Numbered from the stretch's first letter, positions 1-9,443 are shown. The stretch is 64,000 nt of DNA from Pseudomonas sp. GCEP-101 (GCF_025133575.1 NZ_CP104011.1:3356965-3420964); one strand, 5' to 3'. The notes: generated by a model not told the origin, from the sequence alone. Translations and numbers: made by a program.

Positions 1-89
1 CGTTTTCGGAAATCACCGATATCTCCGCCGCAGCGCCGCTCGTAGTCTCGTGCGCGCTGTTCTCCCCTGTCTCGGAGTTAAAAAACGCC

Positions 90-341
90 ATGCACCTTAT
101 CTGGACGATCTGTATCGGCTTCGTCGCGGGGCTCATTGCCCGGTGGATCACGCCGGGAAGCAACCCCGTGGGGTTCTTCATCACCGCGGCCCTGGGGATT
201 GCCGGCGCACTGCTGGCGACCTTCGCCGGCCAGGCCTTGCACTTCTACCAGCCGGGCGAGTCCACGGGCTTCATCGGCGCCGTGATCGGCGCCGTGGTCC
301 TGCTCGCCCTCTACCACCTGTTGTTCGCCAAGAAGAGCTGA
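90..341 (+). CDS. GlsB/YeaQ/YmgE-type small membrane protein
   Basis: An 83-residue, almost wholly hydrophobic protein with three predicted membrane segments (roughly residues 3-20, 27-47 and 56-78) and glycine-rich turns such as GFVAGLIARWITPG. This is the pattern of the transglycosylase-associated (GlsB/YeaQ/YmgE) family, inner-membrane proteins linked to stress responses whose molecular role is not settled. GGAG lies 10 bases before the ATG. It is followed after 10 bases by the YidB-like gene, so the two are probably cotranscribed. Length fits the family. Confidence 0.85.
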   Translation: MHLIWTICIGFVAGLIARWITPGSNPVGFFITAALGIAGALLATFAGQALHFYQPGESTGFIGAVIGAVVLLALYHLLFAKKS

Positions 342-351
342 GGTAATCACC

Positions 352-837
352 ATGAGTTTGATGGATTCGTTGTTGCAGCAAGTGGTCGGTGCCGTGGGTG
401 GCAACCTGGAAGAGCACCTGGCAAACGCGCCGGCCGGCGCGCTGGGGCAAAGCCTCACCGCCATGTTCAATTCCGATCAGACGCCGCCCTTTGCCAATAC
501 CGTCAGCCAGTTGTTCGGTCAGTCCAACGACACGCAGCGCGCGGGCATGCTGAACCAGTTGCTGGCCGCTGCCGGCCCGGCCCTGGTCGGGCAGATGATG
601 AGCGGCGGGCTGGGCAAGGTGCTGCAACCCGGCGCCACGCAAGTGACGCCGGAGCAGGCCAGCCAACTGAGCCCCGACGATGTGCAGGCCATGGCCGCCC
701 AGGCCGAGCAAGCCAACCCGGGCGTGGTCGAGAGCATCGGCAACTTCTACGCCCAGCACCCGACCCTGATCAAGACGCTGGGCGGCGCCGCGTTGGCGAT
801 CGCCCTGGCCAAGCTGCGCGAACACCAAGAGGCCTGA
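352..837 (+). CDS. YidB-like protein (DUF937 family)
   Basis: A 161-residue protein that starts MSLMDSLLQQVVGAVGG and contains a glycine/alanine/glutamine-rich middle and a segment (about 95-125) resembling the YidB/DUF937 repeat, where a short helix is followed by L(S)PDDVQAMAAQAEQ. The biochemical function of the family is unknown. A hydrophobic stretch near the C-terminus (KTLGGAALAIALAKL) may contact the membrane. AGGTAATCACC precedes the ATG, giving a usable ribosome binding site. It sits directly behind the GlsB-like gene. Confidence 0.75.
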   Translation: MSLMDSLLQQVVGAVGGNLEEHLANAPAGALGQSLTAMFNSDQTPPFANTVSQLFGQSNDTQRAGMLNQLLAAAGPALVGQMMSGGLGKVLQPGATQVTPEQASQLSPDDVQAMAAQAEQANPGVVESIGNFYAQHPTLIKTLGGAALAIALAKLREHQEA

Positions 838-1054
838 GTCTAAGTCCTCGAGGGGCTGGCGAGCGCCTGCTCGACCGGTTCCTCCGCTGACCTGGCGGGG
901 CGCAACGCCCCGCCTAACCGGGCCACCCTGCGATCAGCATGGCGGCCCGTGCCGGTCTTTTGCGACAATTCACCCCATTGTCGCCATGACAGCCCATTCC
1001 AGGGACCGGCTTTGCACCTGCTCGCGCCGCTCCCGCCTGATGCCCGCGAAGCCG

Positions 1055-4000
1055 ATGACCACAGACAGTACGCCGACTCCCGAACAGCTCCTGCAGCGCA
1101 TGGATCACGCGATGATCCGCGACCGCCATCGCTTGCGCCGGCAGCTTCATGAACTGCGCAAGCACCCCGACGACGCCAGGTTGGCCCAGTGGGCGGAGCG
1201 CTTCCAGGCCTCCTGCGCCAAGGTCGAGGCGCGCCGCGCGAGCATCCCGCGGATTTGCTACGACGACAGCCTGCCGATCGCCGCCAAGCGCGATGAAATC
1301 AAGGCTGCGCTGGAAAAGAGCCAGGTGGTGGTGATCGCCGGCGAGACCGGTTCGGGCAAGACCACCCAGTTGCCGAAGATCTGCCTGGAGCTGGGCCGGG
1401 GTACCCATGGCCTGATCGGCCACACCCAGCCGCGCCGGCTGGCCGCGCGTAGCGTGGCGACCCGCGTTGCCGAGGAAATCGGCACGCCGCTGGGGGCATT
1501 GGTGGGTTATCAGGTGCGCTTCGAGGACCAGAGCGACGACAGCACGCTGATCAAGCTGATGACCGATGGCATCCTGCTGGCCGAGACCCAGCATGACCGC
1601 TACCTGGAACGCTACGACACGATCATCGTCGACGAAGCCCACGAACGCAGCCTGAACATCGACTTCCTGCTCGGCTTCCTCAAGACGCTGCTGCCACGCC
1701 GGCCCGACCTCAAGCTGATCATCACCTCGGCGACCATCGACCTGGAGCGCTTCTCCAGGCATTTCGGCGATGCGCCCATCGTCGAGGTGTCGGGCCGCAC
1801 CTATCCGGTGGAAACCTGGTATCGCCCGCTGGCGGCGGAAGTGGACGAGGACGGCGAAGCGCTGTTCGACGACCTCTCCGTGGACCAGGGCATCCTCCGC
1901 GCGCTGGACGAGATCGCCGCCCATGAGCGCGACGTGGGCAAGCGCCCCGGCGACGTGCTGGTGTTCCTGCCTGGCGAGCGCGAAATCCGCGACGCCGCCG
2001 ACATGCTGCGCAAGGCCAACCTGCGCCACACCGAGGTGCTGCCGCTCTACGCGCGCCTGACGCCGGCCGAGCAGCAGAAGATCTTCGCGCCCATGCCGGG
2101 GCGCAAGATCGTGCTCGCCACCAACGTCGCGGAAACCTCGCTGACCGTGCCCGGCATCCGCTACGTGATCGACAGCGGCACCGCGCGCATCAGCCGCTAC
2201 AGCTACCGCGCCAAGGTGCAGCGCCTGCCCATCGAGGCCATTTCCCAGGCCAGCGCCAACCAGCGCAAGGGCCGTTGCGGCCGGGTCGAGCCGGGCATCT
2301 GCGTGCGCCTGTACAGCGAGGAAGACTTCAACGGCCGCCCGGCCTTCACCGATCCGGAAATCCTGCGCACCAACCTCGCGGCGGTGATCCTGCAGATGCT
2401 CCACCTGCGCCTGGGCGACATCGAGGCCTTCCCCTTCATCGAGCCGCCGGACGGCAAGGCGATCAACGACGGCTTCACCCTGCTGCAGGAGCTCTCCGCG
2501 GTGAACCGCGAAGGCCAGCTGACGCCGCTGGGCCGACAGCTGGCGCGACTGCCCATCGACCCGCGCCTGGGGCGCATGCTGCTGGAAGCGGCGCAACTGG
2601 GCAGCCTGCCGGAAGTGCTCACCGTGGCCAGCGCGCTGTCCGTGCAGGACCCGCGCGAGCGGCCGATGGACCGCCAGCAGGCCGCCGACCAGGCGCATGC
2701 GCAGTGGAAGGACCCGGACTCGGACTTCGCCGCGTTGATCAATCTCTGGCGCGGTTTCGAGGAGCAGCGCCAGGCGCTGGGCTCCAACCCGCTGCGCACC
2801 TGGTGCCGGAAGAACTTCCTGAACTACCTGCGCCTGCGTGAGTGGCGCGATGCGCACCGTCAGCTGACGCTGATCTGCCGCGAGCTGCAGCTGCCCTTCA
2901 GCAAGCCGGATGCTTCTCGTAGGAGCGAGGGGGGCGCCTCCGCTATTGCTCGCGAACAGCCCAACACCGCGAAACCCCAGGACAACAAAGGCCGTCAGCC
3001 AGCCGTCGACAAAGAAGCGAAGCAGGTTCGCGAGCAAGCTCGCTCCCACAAGGGCGGTGAGCCGGACGCGAAGCCGCGCGACATCGACTACGCCGCCGTG
3101 CACAAGGCGATCCTCTCCGGCCTGCTCAGCCAGATCGGCCAGAAGGCGGAAGAGGGTGACTACCTCGGTGCGCGCCAGCGACGCTTCTGGATTCATCCCT
3201 CCAGCGTGATCGGCCGCAAGAAGCCGCAGTGGATCATGGCCGCCGAACTGGTGGAAACCACCAAGCTGTTCGCTCGCATGGTCGCGAAGATCGAGCCGGA
3301 CTGGCTGGAACCGCTGGCCGGGCACCTGGTGAAGAAGAACTACCTGGAGCCGCACTGGGAGAAACGCCGTGGCCAGGTGGTGGCCTACGAGCAGGTCACC
3401 CTGTACGGCCTGATCATCATCGGCCGCCGTGCCGTGCACTATGGCCCGATCGATCCGCCGGTCGCGCGCGAGATGTTCATCCGCGAGGCGCTGGTGCGCG
3501 GCGAGATCAACAGCCGCGCCAGATGCCTGTCGGCCAACCGCCAGTTGCTGGAGAAGCTCGACGAGCTGGAGGCCAAGGCGCGCCGGCGCGACATCCTCGC
3601 CGACGAAGAAACCCTGTTCGCCTACTACGACGAGCGCCTGCCGGCGGACATCTACCAGTCCGCCAGCTTCGAGAAATGGTACGAGCGCGAGCACCGGCAG
3701 CACCCCGACCTGCTGATCATGCGCGAGGACGATGTCCTCGCCCGTGATGCCAGCGAAGTCACCGCCGGGCTCTACCCGGACCGCCTGCGCCTGGGCGAGC
3801 TGCAACTGCCGCTCAGCTACCACTTCGAGCCCGGCCACGTGCGTGACGGCGTGACGGTGCGTGTGCCGGCGCCGCTGCTGCCGCAGCTGCCCGCCGAGCG
3901 CCTGGAATGGCTCGTGCCGGGGCTGCTGGAGGCCAAGTGCATCGAGCTGGTGCGCAGCCTGCCCAAGGCCATCCGCAAGAATTTCGTGCCGGTGCCGGAC

Positions 4001-5140
4001 TTCGTCCGCGCCGCGTTGGGCAAGATGGTCTTTGCCGAGGGCGCGCTGTCCGAAGCGCTCGGTCGCGAGTTGCAGCGCATGACCGGCAGCCGCGTGCCGG
4101 AAGAGGCCTGGGCGGAGGCCGAGACCCAGGTGGAAAGCCACCTGCGGATGAACATCGAAGTCGTCGACGCGCGGGGCAAGTTTCTCGGCGAAGGCCGTGA
4201 CCTGGCGGAGCTGACTGCGCGCTTCGCCGAGGCCAGCCAGGCAGCGCTGGCCATCCCGCAGGCGGACAAGCCGCAGAAGCCGGTGGAAGCCAAGGGCTTT
4301 GGCGAGGTGGCGGAAAGGGTCCAGCAGAAGGTCGCGGGGCTGTCGATGACGGTCTACCCGGCGCTGGTGGAAGAGGCCGGCGTGGTCAAGGAAAACCGCT
4401 TCCCGACCCAGGCCGAGGCCGACTACCAGCACCGCCGCGCCTTGCAGCGCCTGCTTCTGCAGCAGTTGGCCGAGCCGGCCAAGTTCCTGCGCAGCAAGCT
4501 GCCGGGGCAGACCGACATGGGCCTGCTCTACCGCGAGCTGGGGCGCGTCGAATCGCTGGTGGAAGACATCCTGCTGGCCAGCCTGGACAGCGCCATTCTC
4601 GACGGCGAACGCAGCCTGCCGCGCGACGGCGCCGGGCTTGCGTCCCTCGCCGAGAAGAAGCGCGGCGCCTGGACCGAGCATGCCGAGCGCATCGCCCGTC
4701 TGACCCTGGAAATCCTCAAGCTCTGGCACGGCCTGCAGAAGCGCTTCAAGGGCAAGGTCGACCTGGCCATGACGGTGCCGCTCAACGATGTGAAGGGGCA
4801 GTTGGCCCAACTGGTCTACCCCGGCTTCGTGCGCGACACGCCGCTGGAATGGCTGAAGGAATACCCGCGCTACCTGAAGGCAGTGGAACAACGCCTGGAC
4901 AAGGTCGCCGGCCAGGTCCAGCGCGACCGCGTGTGGAGCGGCGAGATGGCCGGCTACTGGGAGCAGTACACGGCGCGCCTGGCCAAGCATGCCCAGGAGG
5001 GCAAGCGCGACCCGGAGCTGGTGCTGTATCGCTGGATGCTGGAGGAATACCGCGTCTCGCTGTTCGCCCAGCAGTTGGGGACGAAACTGCCGGTGTCGGA
5101 CAAGCGCCTGTCCAAGCAATGGAGCCAGGTCGAGGCCTGA
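1055..5140 (+). CDS. hrpA: ATP-dependent RNA helicase HrpA
   Basis: A DEAH-box RNA helicase of about 1361 residues, close to the usual length of bacterial HrpA. Visible motifs are Walker A GETGSGKTTQLP, motif Ia TQPRRLAARSVA, the DEAH box IIVDEAHERSLNIDFLLGFL, SATIDLERFS, and the helicase C-terminal QRKGRCGRVEPG. A C-terminal DUF3418-like region follows. HrpA is associated with RNA remodelling and ribosome rescue. I chose ATG 1055 (MTTDSTPTPEQ) because the codons upstream look non-coding; ATG 1040 and 986 are alternatives. Oddity: about residues 619-675 are encoded by an inserted pair of REP palindromes, in frame (see the repeat entry at 2914-3053). Confidence 0.95.
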   Translation: MTTDSTPTPEQLLQRMDHAMIRDRHRLRRQLHELRKHPDDARLAQWAERFQASCAKVEARRASIPRICYDDSLPIAAKRDEIKAALEKSQVVVIAGETGSGKTTQLPKICLELGRGTHGLIGHTQPRRLAARSVATRVAEEIGTPLGALVGYQVRFEDQSDDSTLIKLMTDGILLAETQHDRYLERYDTIIVDEAHERSLNIDFLLGFLKTLLPRRPDLKLIITSATIDLERFSRHFGDAPIVEVSGRTYPVETWYRPLAAEVDEDGEALFDDLSVDQGILRALDEIAAHERDVGKRPGDVLVFLPGEREIRDAADMLRKANLRHTEVLPLYARLTPAEQQKIFAPMPGRKIVLATNVAETSLTVPGIRYVIDSGTARISRYSYRAKVQRLPIEAISQASANQRKGRCGRVEPGICVRLYSEEDFNGRPAFTDPEILRTNLAAVILQMLHLRLGDIEAFPFIEPPDGKAINDGFTLLQELSAVNREGQLTPLGRQLARLPIDPRLGRMLLEAAQLGSLPEVLTVASALSVQDPRERPMDRQQAADQAHAQWKDPDSDFAALINLWRGFEEQRQALGSNPLRTWCRKNFLNYLRLREWRDAHRQLTLICRELQLPFSKPDASRRSEGGASAIAREQPNTAKPQDNKGRQPAVDKEAKQVREQARSHKGGEPDAKPRDIDYAAVHKAILSGLLSQIGQKAEEGDYLGARQRRFWIHPSSVIGRKKPQWIMAAELVETTKLFARMVAKIEPDWLEPLAGHLVKKNYLEPHWEKRRGQVVAYEQVTLYGLIIIGRRAVHYGPIDPPVAREMFIREALVRGEINSRARCLSANRQLLEKLDELEAKARRRDILADEETLFAYYDERLPADIYQSASFEKWYEREHRQHPDLLIMREDDVLARDASEVTAGLYPDRLRLGELQLPLSYHFEPGHVRDGVTVRVPAPLLPQLPAERLEWLVPGLLEAKCIELVRSLPKAIRKNFVPVPDFVRAALGKMVFAEGALSEALGRELQRMTGSRVPEEAWAEAETQVESHLRMNIEVVDARGKFLGEGRDLAELTARFAEASQAALAIPQADKPQKPVEAKGFGEVAERVQQKVAGLSMTVYPALVEEAGVVKENRFPTQAEADYQHRRALQRLLLQQLAEPAKFLRSKLPGQTDMGLLYRELGRVESLVEDILLASLDSAILDGERSLPRDGAGLASLAEKKRGAWTEHAERIARLTLEILKLWHGLQKRFKGKVDLAMTVPLNDVKGQLAQLVYPGFVRDTPLEWLKEYPRYLKAVEQRLDKVAGQVQRDRVWSGEMAGYWEQYTARLAKHAQEGKRDPELVLYRWMLEEYRVSLFAQQLGTKLPVSDKRLSKQWSQVEA
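2914..3053. repeat. REP pair inserted in frame within hrpA
   Basis: The segment contains TCGTAGGAGCGAGG and CTCGCGAAC at 2915-2957, and an almost perfect REP, GTTCGCGAGCAAGCTCGCTC, at 3026-3045. These are the same palindromes found between genes at 5145-5168 and 21211-21236. The protein stretch they encode is of low complexity, charged and unlike helicase core sequence. The reading frame stays open across the roughly 140-bp insert. Confidence 0.8.
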
Positions 5141-5144
5141 TTCT

Positions 5145-5168
5145 GTGGGAGCGAGCTTGCTCGCGACC
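5145..5168. repeat. REP palindrome
   Basis: GTGGGAGCGAGCTTGCTCGC followed by GACC, immediately downstream of the hrpA stop codon. It matches the intragenic copy at 3026-3050 in inverse orientation. Typical Pseudomonas extragenic palindrome. Confidence 0.75.
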
Positions 5169-5204
5169 GGCTTGCCGATGACTTGGGTAGTCGGCTGGAG
5201 TCCC

Positions 5205-5356
5205 TTCCCTCACCCTCTCCCAGAGGGAGAGGGGACTGATCGGCGTGGACGGAGGTGGCGGCGTTAGCCGGAACCTGAGTTGCCGGCTGAAACCTGAACG
5301 TTCAGTTTGCACGGACAACCCCCTCTCCCTCTGGGAGAGGGCTGGGGTGAGGGGAG
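5205..5356. repeat. Pair of CTCTCCC/GGGAGAGG palindromes in inverted orientation
   Basis: Two copies of a second palindrome family lie at about 5206-5234 (CCCTCACCCTCTCCCAGAGG...) and 5320-5356 (CCCCCTCTCCCTCTGGGAGA...). They are arranged head to head between hrpA and the convergent glutathione transferase gene. Related copies occur near 14.6-14.75 kb and 62.4-62.6 kb in this window. Confidence 0.7.
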
Positions 5357-5381
5357 CCGCGAGGCGGCTCTGCCCCGAAAC

Positions 5382-6086
5382 TCAATCCCGCTTGGGTATA
5401 TTCAGCCCGCGCTGCACCGCCGGCCGCGCGAGGAAGCGCTCCAGCACGCGCTTCACGTTCCTGAAGTTGTCGAAGCCCACCAGTTCGCCGGCCTCGTAGA
5501 ACCCCACCAGGTTGCGAATCCACGGGAAGGTGGCGATGTCGGCGATGGTGTAGCGCTCGCCCAGGATCCAGTCGCGGCCTTCCAGGTGGCGGTCGAGCAC
5601 GGCCAGCAGGCGCTTGGCTTCGTCCACGTAGCGCTGCAGCGGGCGCTTGTCCTCGTAGTCCTTGCCGGCGAATTTGTGGAAGAAGCCGATCTGCCCGAAC
5701 ATCGGGCCGATGCCGCCCATCTGGAACATCAGCCACTGCAGGGTCTCGTAGCGACCGCTGGCGCCGGGGGCGATCAGCGAGTCGGTCTTATCGGCCAGAT
5801 AGACCAGGATCGCCCCGGACTCGAACAGCGCCAGCGGCTTGCCGTCCGGGCCATTGGGGTCGAGGATCGCCGGGATCTTGTTGTTCGGGTTCAGCGAGAG
5901 GAATTCCGGGGACATCTGGTCGTTGCGCTCGAAGCTGACCAGGTGCGGCTCGTAGGGCAGGCCGAGCTCTTCCAGCATGATCGACACCTTCACGCCGTTG
6001 GGCGTGGGCAGCGAGTACAGCTGCAGGCGGTCAGGGTGTGCGGCGGGCCATTTGCGGGTGATGGGGAACGCGGAAAGGTCTGGCAT
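5382..6086 (-). CDS. Glutathione S-transferase family protein (YfcG/YghU-like)
   Basis: A 234-residue protein with an N-terminal thioredoxin-like GST domain (LQLYSLPTPNGVKVSIMLEE, then NPNNKIPAILD and the glutathione-binding ESGAILVYLADK) and an all-helical C-terminal domain (YTIADIATFPWIRN, the GST N-capping-box region). The threonine/asparagine pair in TPNG is characteristic of the nu-class disulfide-bond oxidoreductases YfcG and YghU, so disulfide reduction with glutathione is a likely activity. GGAG lies 7 bases before the ATG at 6086. It converges on hrpA across a REP-rich gap. Confidence 0.9.
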   Translation of the reverse strand: MPDLSAFPITRKWPAAHPDRLQLYSLPTPNGVKVSIMLEELGLPYEPHLVSFERNDQMSPEFLSLNPNNKIPAILDPNGPDGKPLALFESGAILVYLADKTDSLIAPGASGRYETLQWLMFQMGGIGPMFGQIGFFHKFAGKDYEDKRPLQRYVDEAKRLLAVLDRHLEGRDWILGERYTIADIATFPWIRNLVGFYEAGELVGFDNFRNVKRVLERFLARPAVQRGLNIPKRD

Positions 6087-6224
6087 GCATACTCCGGCAA
6101 GGTCACTGAGGTTAAGCAGCGAAAGGCCTCAGGATAGCCCTGCGCGCGCCATCGGTCATGACCTGCGCGCGACAAACCGGTATGGTGCGGGCCCATACCC
6201 AGTCAATGGAAAAGGAACCCCGGC

Positions 6225-6662
6225 ATGAGCCTGCAAGGCACTTACGATCCGCAGAACATCTTCGCCCAGATCATTCGCGGCGAGGCCCCGTGCTACAAGC
6301 TGTACGAGGACGACGACGTACTCGCCTTCCTCGATCTGTTCCCGCAGTCCTACGGCCACGCCCTGGTGATTCCGAAGAATTCCCCGGCGCGCAACATCCT
6401 CGAGGTCGACCCTGACGCGCTGGCGAAAGTGATGCGCGTGGTGCAGCGCCTGACCGGCGTGATCGTCGCGGAACTCAACCCCGATGGCGTGCAGATTGCC
6501 CAGTTCAACGGCGCGCCGGCCGGGCAGACGGTGTTCCACATCCACGTGCACATCGTCCCGCGCTACGCCGGCGAGGGCTTGGGCATCCACGCGGCGAACA
6601 AGGCCGATGCGGAGGAACTGCAGAAGCTGCAGGCGCGCCTCGTCGCCCGGCTGAACGGCTGA
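6225..6662 (+). CDS. HIT-family nucleotide hydrolase/transferase
   Basis: A 145-residue HIT protein. The histidine triad is visible as HIHVHIVPR near residue 105, and the N-terminal part FAQIIRGEAPCYKLYEDDDVLAFLDLFPQSYGHALVIPK is typical of the Hint branch. These enzymes hydrolyse adenylated phosphoramidates or related nucleotides; the natural substrate is not evident. AAAGGA is 9 bases before the ATG. The divergent neighbour is the glutathione transferase gene. Confidence 0.92.
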   Translation: MSLQGTYDPQNIFAQIIRGEAPCYKLYEDDDVLAFLDLFPQSYGHALVIPKNSPARNILEVDPDALAKVMRVVQRLTGVIVAELNPDGVQIAQFNGAPAGQTVFHIHVHIVPRYAGEGLGIHAANKADAEELQKLQARLVARLNG

Positions 6663-6684
6663 GGCGCACCCGCGCGGTCGGCGG

Positions 6685-7119
6685 TTACTCGACCGCCGGC
6701 TTGATGTCGAAGCCGGTGCGGTTGTCGCTGACGATGCGGAAGGCGTTGTTGCCGCCCGGTTCCAGCGGCACCAGCAGCTCGCGGCGCAGCATGGCCTTGC
6801 TGCACAGGCCTTCGCCATCCTTGTCGCCGATGATGCCGACCACATGCTTGCCCACCGGTACGTGGAAGCTGGCCGACTCGCCCTTGCCGATGCGTGCGGC
6901 CACTTCATGGTCGATGGTGAGGGCGACGTAGCAGCCACCGCCGATGTAGCCCACGTCGCGGGTCACGTCGACCTTCACGCTGTCCTTGCCCGGTTGCTGG
7001 TAGGCCAGCAGGCGGTCGGCGGGGACGGGTTGCACTTCATCGCTCTGGTACGACGCACAGCCGGACAACACCCCAGTGGAAATGGCGAGCACGGACACGA
7101 CGGCAAGGATCGAACGCAT
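6685..7119 (-). CDS. Putative lipoprotein, 144 aa
   Basis: Starts with a hydrophobic leader (MRSILAVVSVLAISTGVLSGC) with a lipobox LSGC, so the mature protein should be lipidated at Cys21. The mature part is about 124 residues of mainly beta-like sequence with two further cysteines, probably forming a disulfide. I do not recognise a specific function. A strong GGAGGA ribosome binding site precedes the ATG. It converges on the HIT gene, with stop codons 22 bases apart. Confidence 0.75.
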   Translation of the reverse strand: MRSILAVVSVLAISTGVLSGCASYQSDEVQPVPADRLLAYQQPGKDSVKVDVTRDVGYIGGGCYVALTIDHEVAARIGKGESASFHVPVGKHVVGIIGDKDGEGLCSKAMLRRELLVPLEPGGNNAFRIVSDNRTGFDIKPAVE

Positions 7120-7292
7120 AGACTTCCTCCATGGACAGTGCAGCCTAGGCTAGCCTATCCGCCCGGTTTCCGTCGGGTTGGCTATGCATCGTAGGAAATT
7201 GGAGTAGTCTTCAGGAACCTGAATCGGGCTGGAGCGCCCGGATGCCGCCATATCGGCCGAACCGCCGGGCGGTCGAGCCAAGGAGCAGGGCG

Positions 7293-8357
7293 ATGCACCG
7301 CAACAGCGACCCGGACCACCTGTTCGAGTCCAGCGCCGGACCGACCGGCCTGGAGGAGGCCGACCATCGCCTGCTGATGCGGCTGATCTTCGGTTGCACC
7401 GGGGCGACCCTGGGGGTGTTCTCGCTCCTCCAGTACTTCGCCGGCAATGCCTGGCTGTCCGGCGCGGAGCTGCTCACCAGCGTGTTGCTGCTGTGGGCGG
7501 CGCACCGGCTCAAGCGGGTTCGCCGGCTGGTGCCGTGGATCATCGCCTACCTGCTGCCGACCTTCTGCTTCATCCTCTACATCATCGTCATGCCCGGCGC
7601 GTCGGCCACGGCCTTCGTCTGGGTCTACCTCATGCCGGTGATGGCGTATCTGCTGCTGGGCAAGTGGCGTGGGTTCCTCCTCGCCGTGCCGTTCATGCTC
7701 ATTGCCACGGTCATGTACCTGCACGCCAACCAGGTGCGCCTGGATGCGCCGGGGCTGATCGACATCGGCAACGGTATCTTCTGCGGCGTGCTGATGATCG
7801 CCTTCATGCACGTCTACGAAGAACGCCGCGCCGCCGCCTACAAGCAGCTGCGGCACCTGGCGCTGACCGATGCGCTGACCGGCGTGGCCAGCCGCGAAAG
7901 CTTCCAGCGCGCGCTGCGCCGCTGCATCCAGGAGGCGGCGCGCTACGAGACGCGACTGGTGCTGGTGGTGCTGGACGTCGACCACTTCAAGAACATCAAC
8001 GACCAGTGGGGCCACGATGCCGGTGACAAGGCGCTACAGCACCTGTGCAATCGCCTGCGCCATCGCCTGCGCGCCACTGACCTCATCGGCCGGCTGGGCG
8101 GCGAGGAATTCGGCTTGCTGCTGCCCTTCACCGACCGCTTCGACGCCAAGCCGCTGGTGGAGTCCCTGCGCCGTGACATCGACGAGGCACCGCTGACGTA
8201 CCACGGCGAACGCATCCAGATTTCCGCCACCTTCGGCCTCGCCGAGTGGCCGGGCGACGGCCTGGATGCGGACGAACTCTACCGGTGCACCGATCGCCGC
8301 CTGTATCGGGGCAAGGCCGAGGGACGCAACCGCCTGGTCTACAGCGACCCGGCCTGA
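7293..8357 (+). CDS. Membrane-bound diguanylate cyclase (GGDEF)
   Basis: About 354 residues. The N-terminal 180 residues carry five to six hydrophobic segments forming a membrane sensor. The C-terminal GGDEF domain begins at HLALTDALTGVASRESFQ and carries the active-site signature GGEEF, preceded five residues earlier by RATD, an RxxD inhibitory I-site. The domain should therefore make cyclic di-GMP and be subject to product inhibition. I chose ATG 7293 because AAGGAG lies 8 bases upstream; an in-frame start at 7242 has no such site. It overlaps the convergent acyltransferase gene by 19 bases. Confidence 0.92.
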   Translation: MHRNSDPDHLFESSAGPTGLEEADHRLLMRLIFGCTGATLGVFSLLQYFAGNAWLSGAELLTSVLLLWAAHRLKRVRRLVPWIIAYLLPTFCFILYIIVMPGASATAFVWVYLMPVMAYLLLGKWRGFLLAVPFMLIATVMYLHANQVRLDAPGLIDIGNGIFCGVLMIAFMHVYEERRAAAYKQLRHLALTDALTGVASRESFQRALRRCIQEAARYETRLVLVVLDVDHFKNINDQWGHDAGDKALQHLCNRLRHRLRATDLIGRLGGEEFGLLLPFTDRFDAKPLVESLRRDIDEAPLTYHGERIQISATFGLAEWPGDGLDADELYRCTDRRLYRGKAEGRNRLVYSDPA

Positions 8358-9382
8358 GCACGCCTGGCCGCCACGGGCTCGGCAATCCGCGCGTAGGCGC
8401 TGCGCACCGTGCGCGCCATCTTCCGCTCCACCCATTCGTAGCTCAGCCAGGACAGCAGCAGGATGGCCGGCACGCTGAGGCCCAGCGCCTGGTAGGGCGT
8501 CAGGCCCAGCCGCTCATGCAGCCAGTACGCGGCCAGCCAGAGCACGATGACGTGCAGCAGGTACACCGAATACGACCAGTCGCCCAGCGCGTGCAGGACG
8601 CGGTTGCGCTCGAACAACGGCTCCAGCGCCACGCACGCGGCCAGCAGCGCGGCGGCGGGCAGGCCCCAGGTCAGCAGGCGCCACGGATGGTCGGCGGGGA
8701 ACAGCACGATGGTGGCCACCGCCCCGGCGGCCATCGCCAGCGCCAGCGGCCGGGGCAGGTTCAGCCAGCCGCGCCGGTACAGCGCCGCCAGGCCCAGGCC
8801 GAGGAGAAATTCGAAGATGATCGGGTTGCGGTAGAAGTGGCTGAGCCAGGGCTCGCGCGCCAGTACCTGCGCCACCAGCAGCACCAGGCCGGTGACCAGC
8901 CACGGGCGCCAGCGTTCGGCGACCAGGAAGGAGAGGGCGAACAGCCCGTAGAAGAGCATCTCGAAGTTCAGCGTCCAGCCTACCGGCAGCACCGGGTAGA
9001 GGCCGAAGCCGCCGGGGTTCTCGCTGGGGATGAACAGCAGGGACAGCAGCAGCGATTTGCCGCCGACACCGTAGACCGGCATCACGTCGGCGAAGGCGTA
9101 GAGGATCAGCGCGGTGATCGCCGTGTACAGCCAGTAGGCCGGGGCGACGCGGGCCAGGCGCTGGACCAGGAAGGTCACCGGCGACATCGGCCGGCCAGCG
9201 CTGGAGAGGTGGATCACAAAGCCGCTGAGGACGAAGAAGATATCCACCCCGACCTGGCCGCGGGTGGAGAGGAGCTTGCCGCCGAGGCTGTCGGCACGGA
9301 AATCGAAGAACACCTGCATGAAGTGATGGAACACCACCAGCCAGGCGGCCAGTGCCCGCAGTGCCTGAAGCGAAACCAGCAT
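8339..9382 (-). CDS. Membrane acyltransferase (acyltransferase 3 family)
   Basis: A 347-residue integral membrane protein with about ten hydrophobic segments. The family signature is visible at the N-terminus: LRALAAWLVVFHHF (with the catalytic-type His) and GVDIFFVLSGFVI. Members O-acylate surface sugars, lipopolysaccharide or small molecules. The substrate cannot be told from the sequence. No sugar-biosynthesis genes lie nearby. The gene overlaps the convergent diguanylate cyclase gene at its 3' end. Confidence 0.9.
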   Translation of the reverse strand: MLVSLQALRALAAWLVVFHHFMQVFFDFRADSLGGKLLSTRGQVGVDIFFVLSGFVIHLSSAGRPMSPVTFLVQRLARVAPAYWLYTAITALILYAFADVMPVYGVGGKSLLLSLLFIPSENPGGFGLYPVLPVGWTLNFEMLFYGLFALSFLVAERWRPWLVTGLVLLVAQVLAREPWLSHFYRNPIIFEFLLGLGLAALYRRGWLNLPRPLALAMAAGAVATIVLFPADHPWRLLTWGLPAAALLAACVALEPLFERNRVLHALGDWSYSVYLLHVIVLWLAAYWLHERLGLTPYQALGLSVPAILLLSWLSYEWVERKMARTVRSAYARIAEPVAARRAQAGSL

Positions 9383-9416
9383 GGGTGGGCGAGTCCTCCG
9401 TCTGTGGATAAAAGAA

Positions 9417-9443
9417 AGGGGCGCGACAAGGCGCGCCCCTTTC
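9417..9443 (-). terminator. Rho-independent terminator of the MFS gene
   Basis: A perfect 11-bp hairpin AAAGGGGCGCG / CGCGCCCCTTT, followed on the minus strand by TTTCTTTTATCC. It lies 27 bases past the stop of the MFS gene and separates it from the downstream acyltransferase gene. Confidence 0.75.

Noticed and set aside
914..5119. 1401-codon open frame antisense to hrpA
   Set aside because: A mirror of a GC-rich gene with strong third-position bias. Composition is arginine/leucine/alanine/histidine-rich with no recognisable domain.
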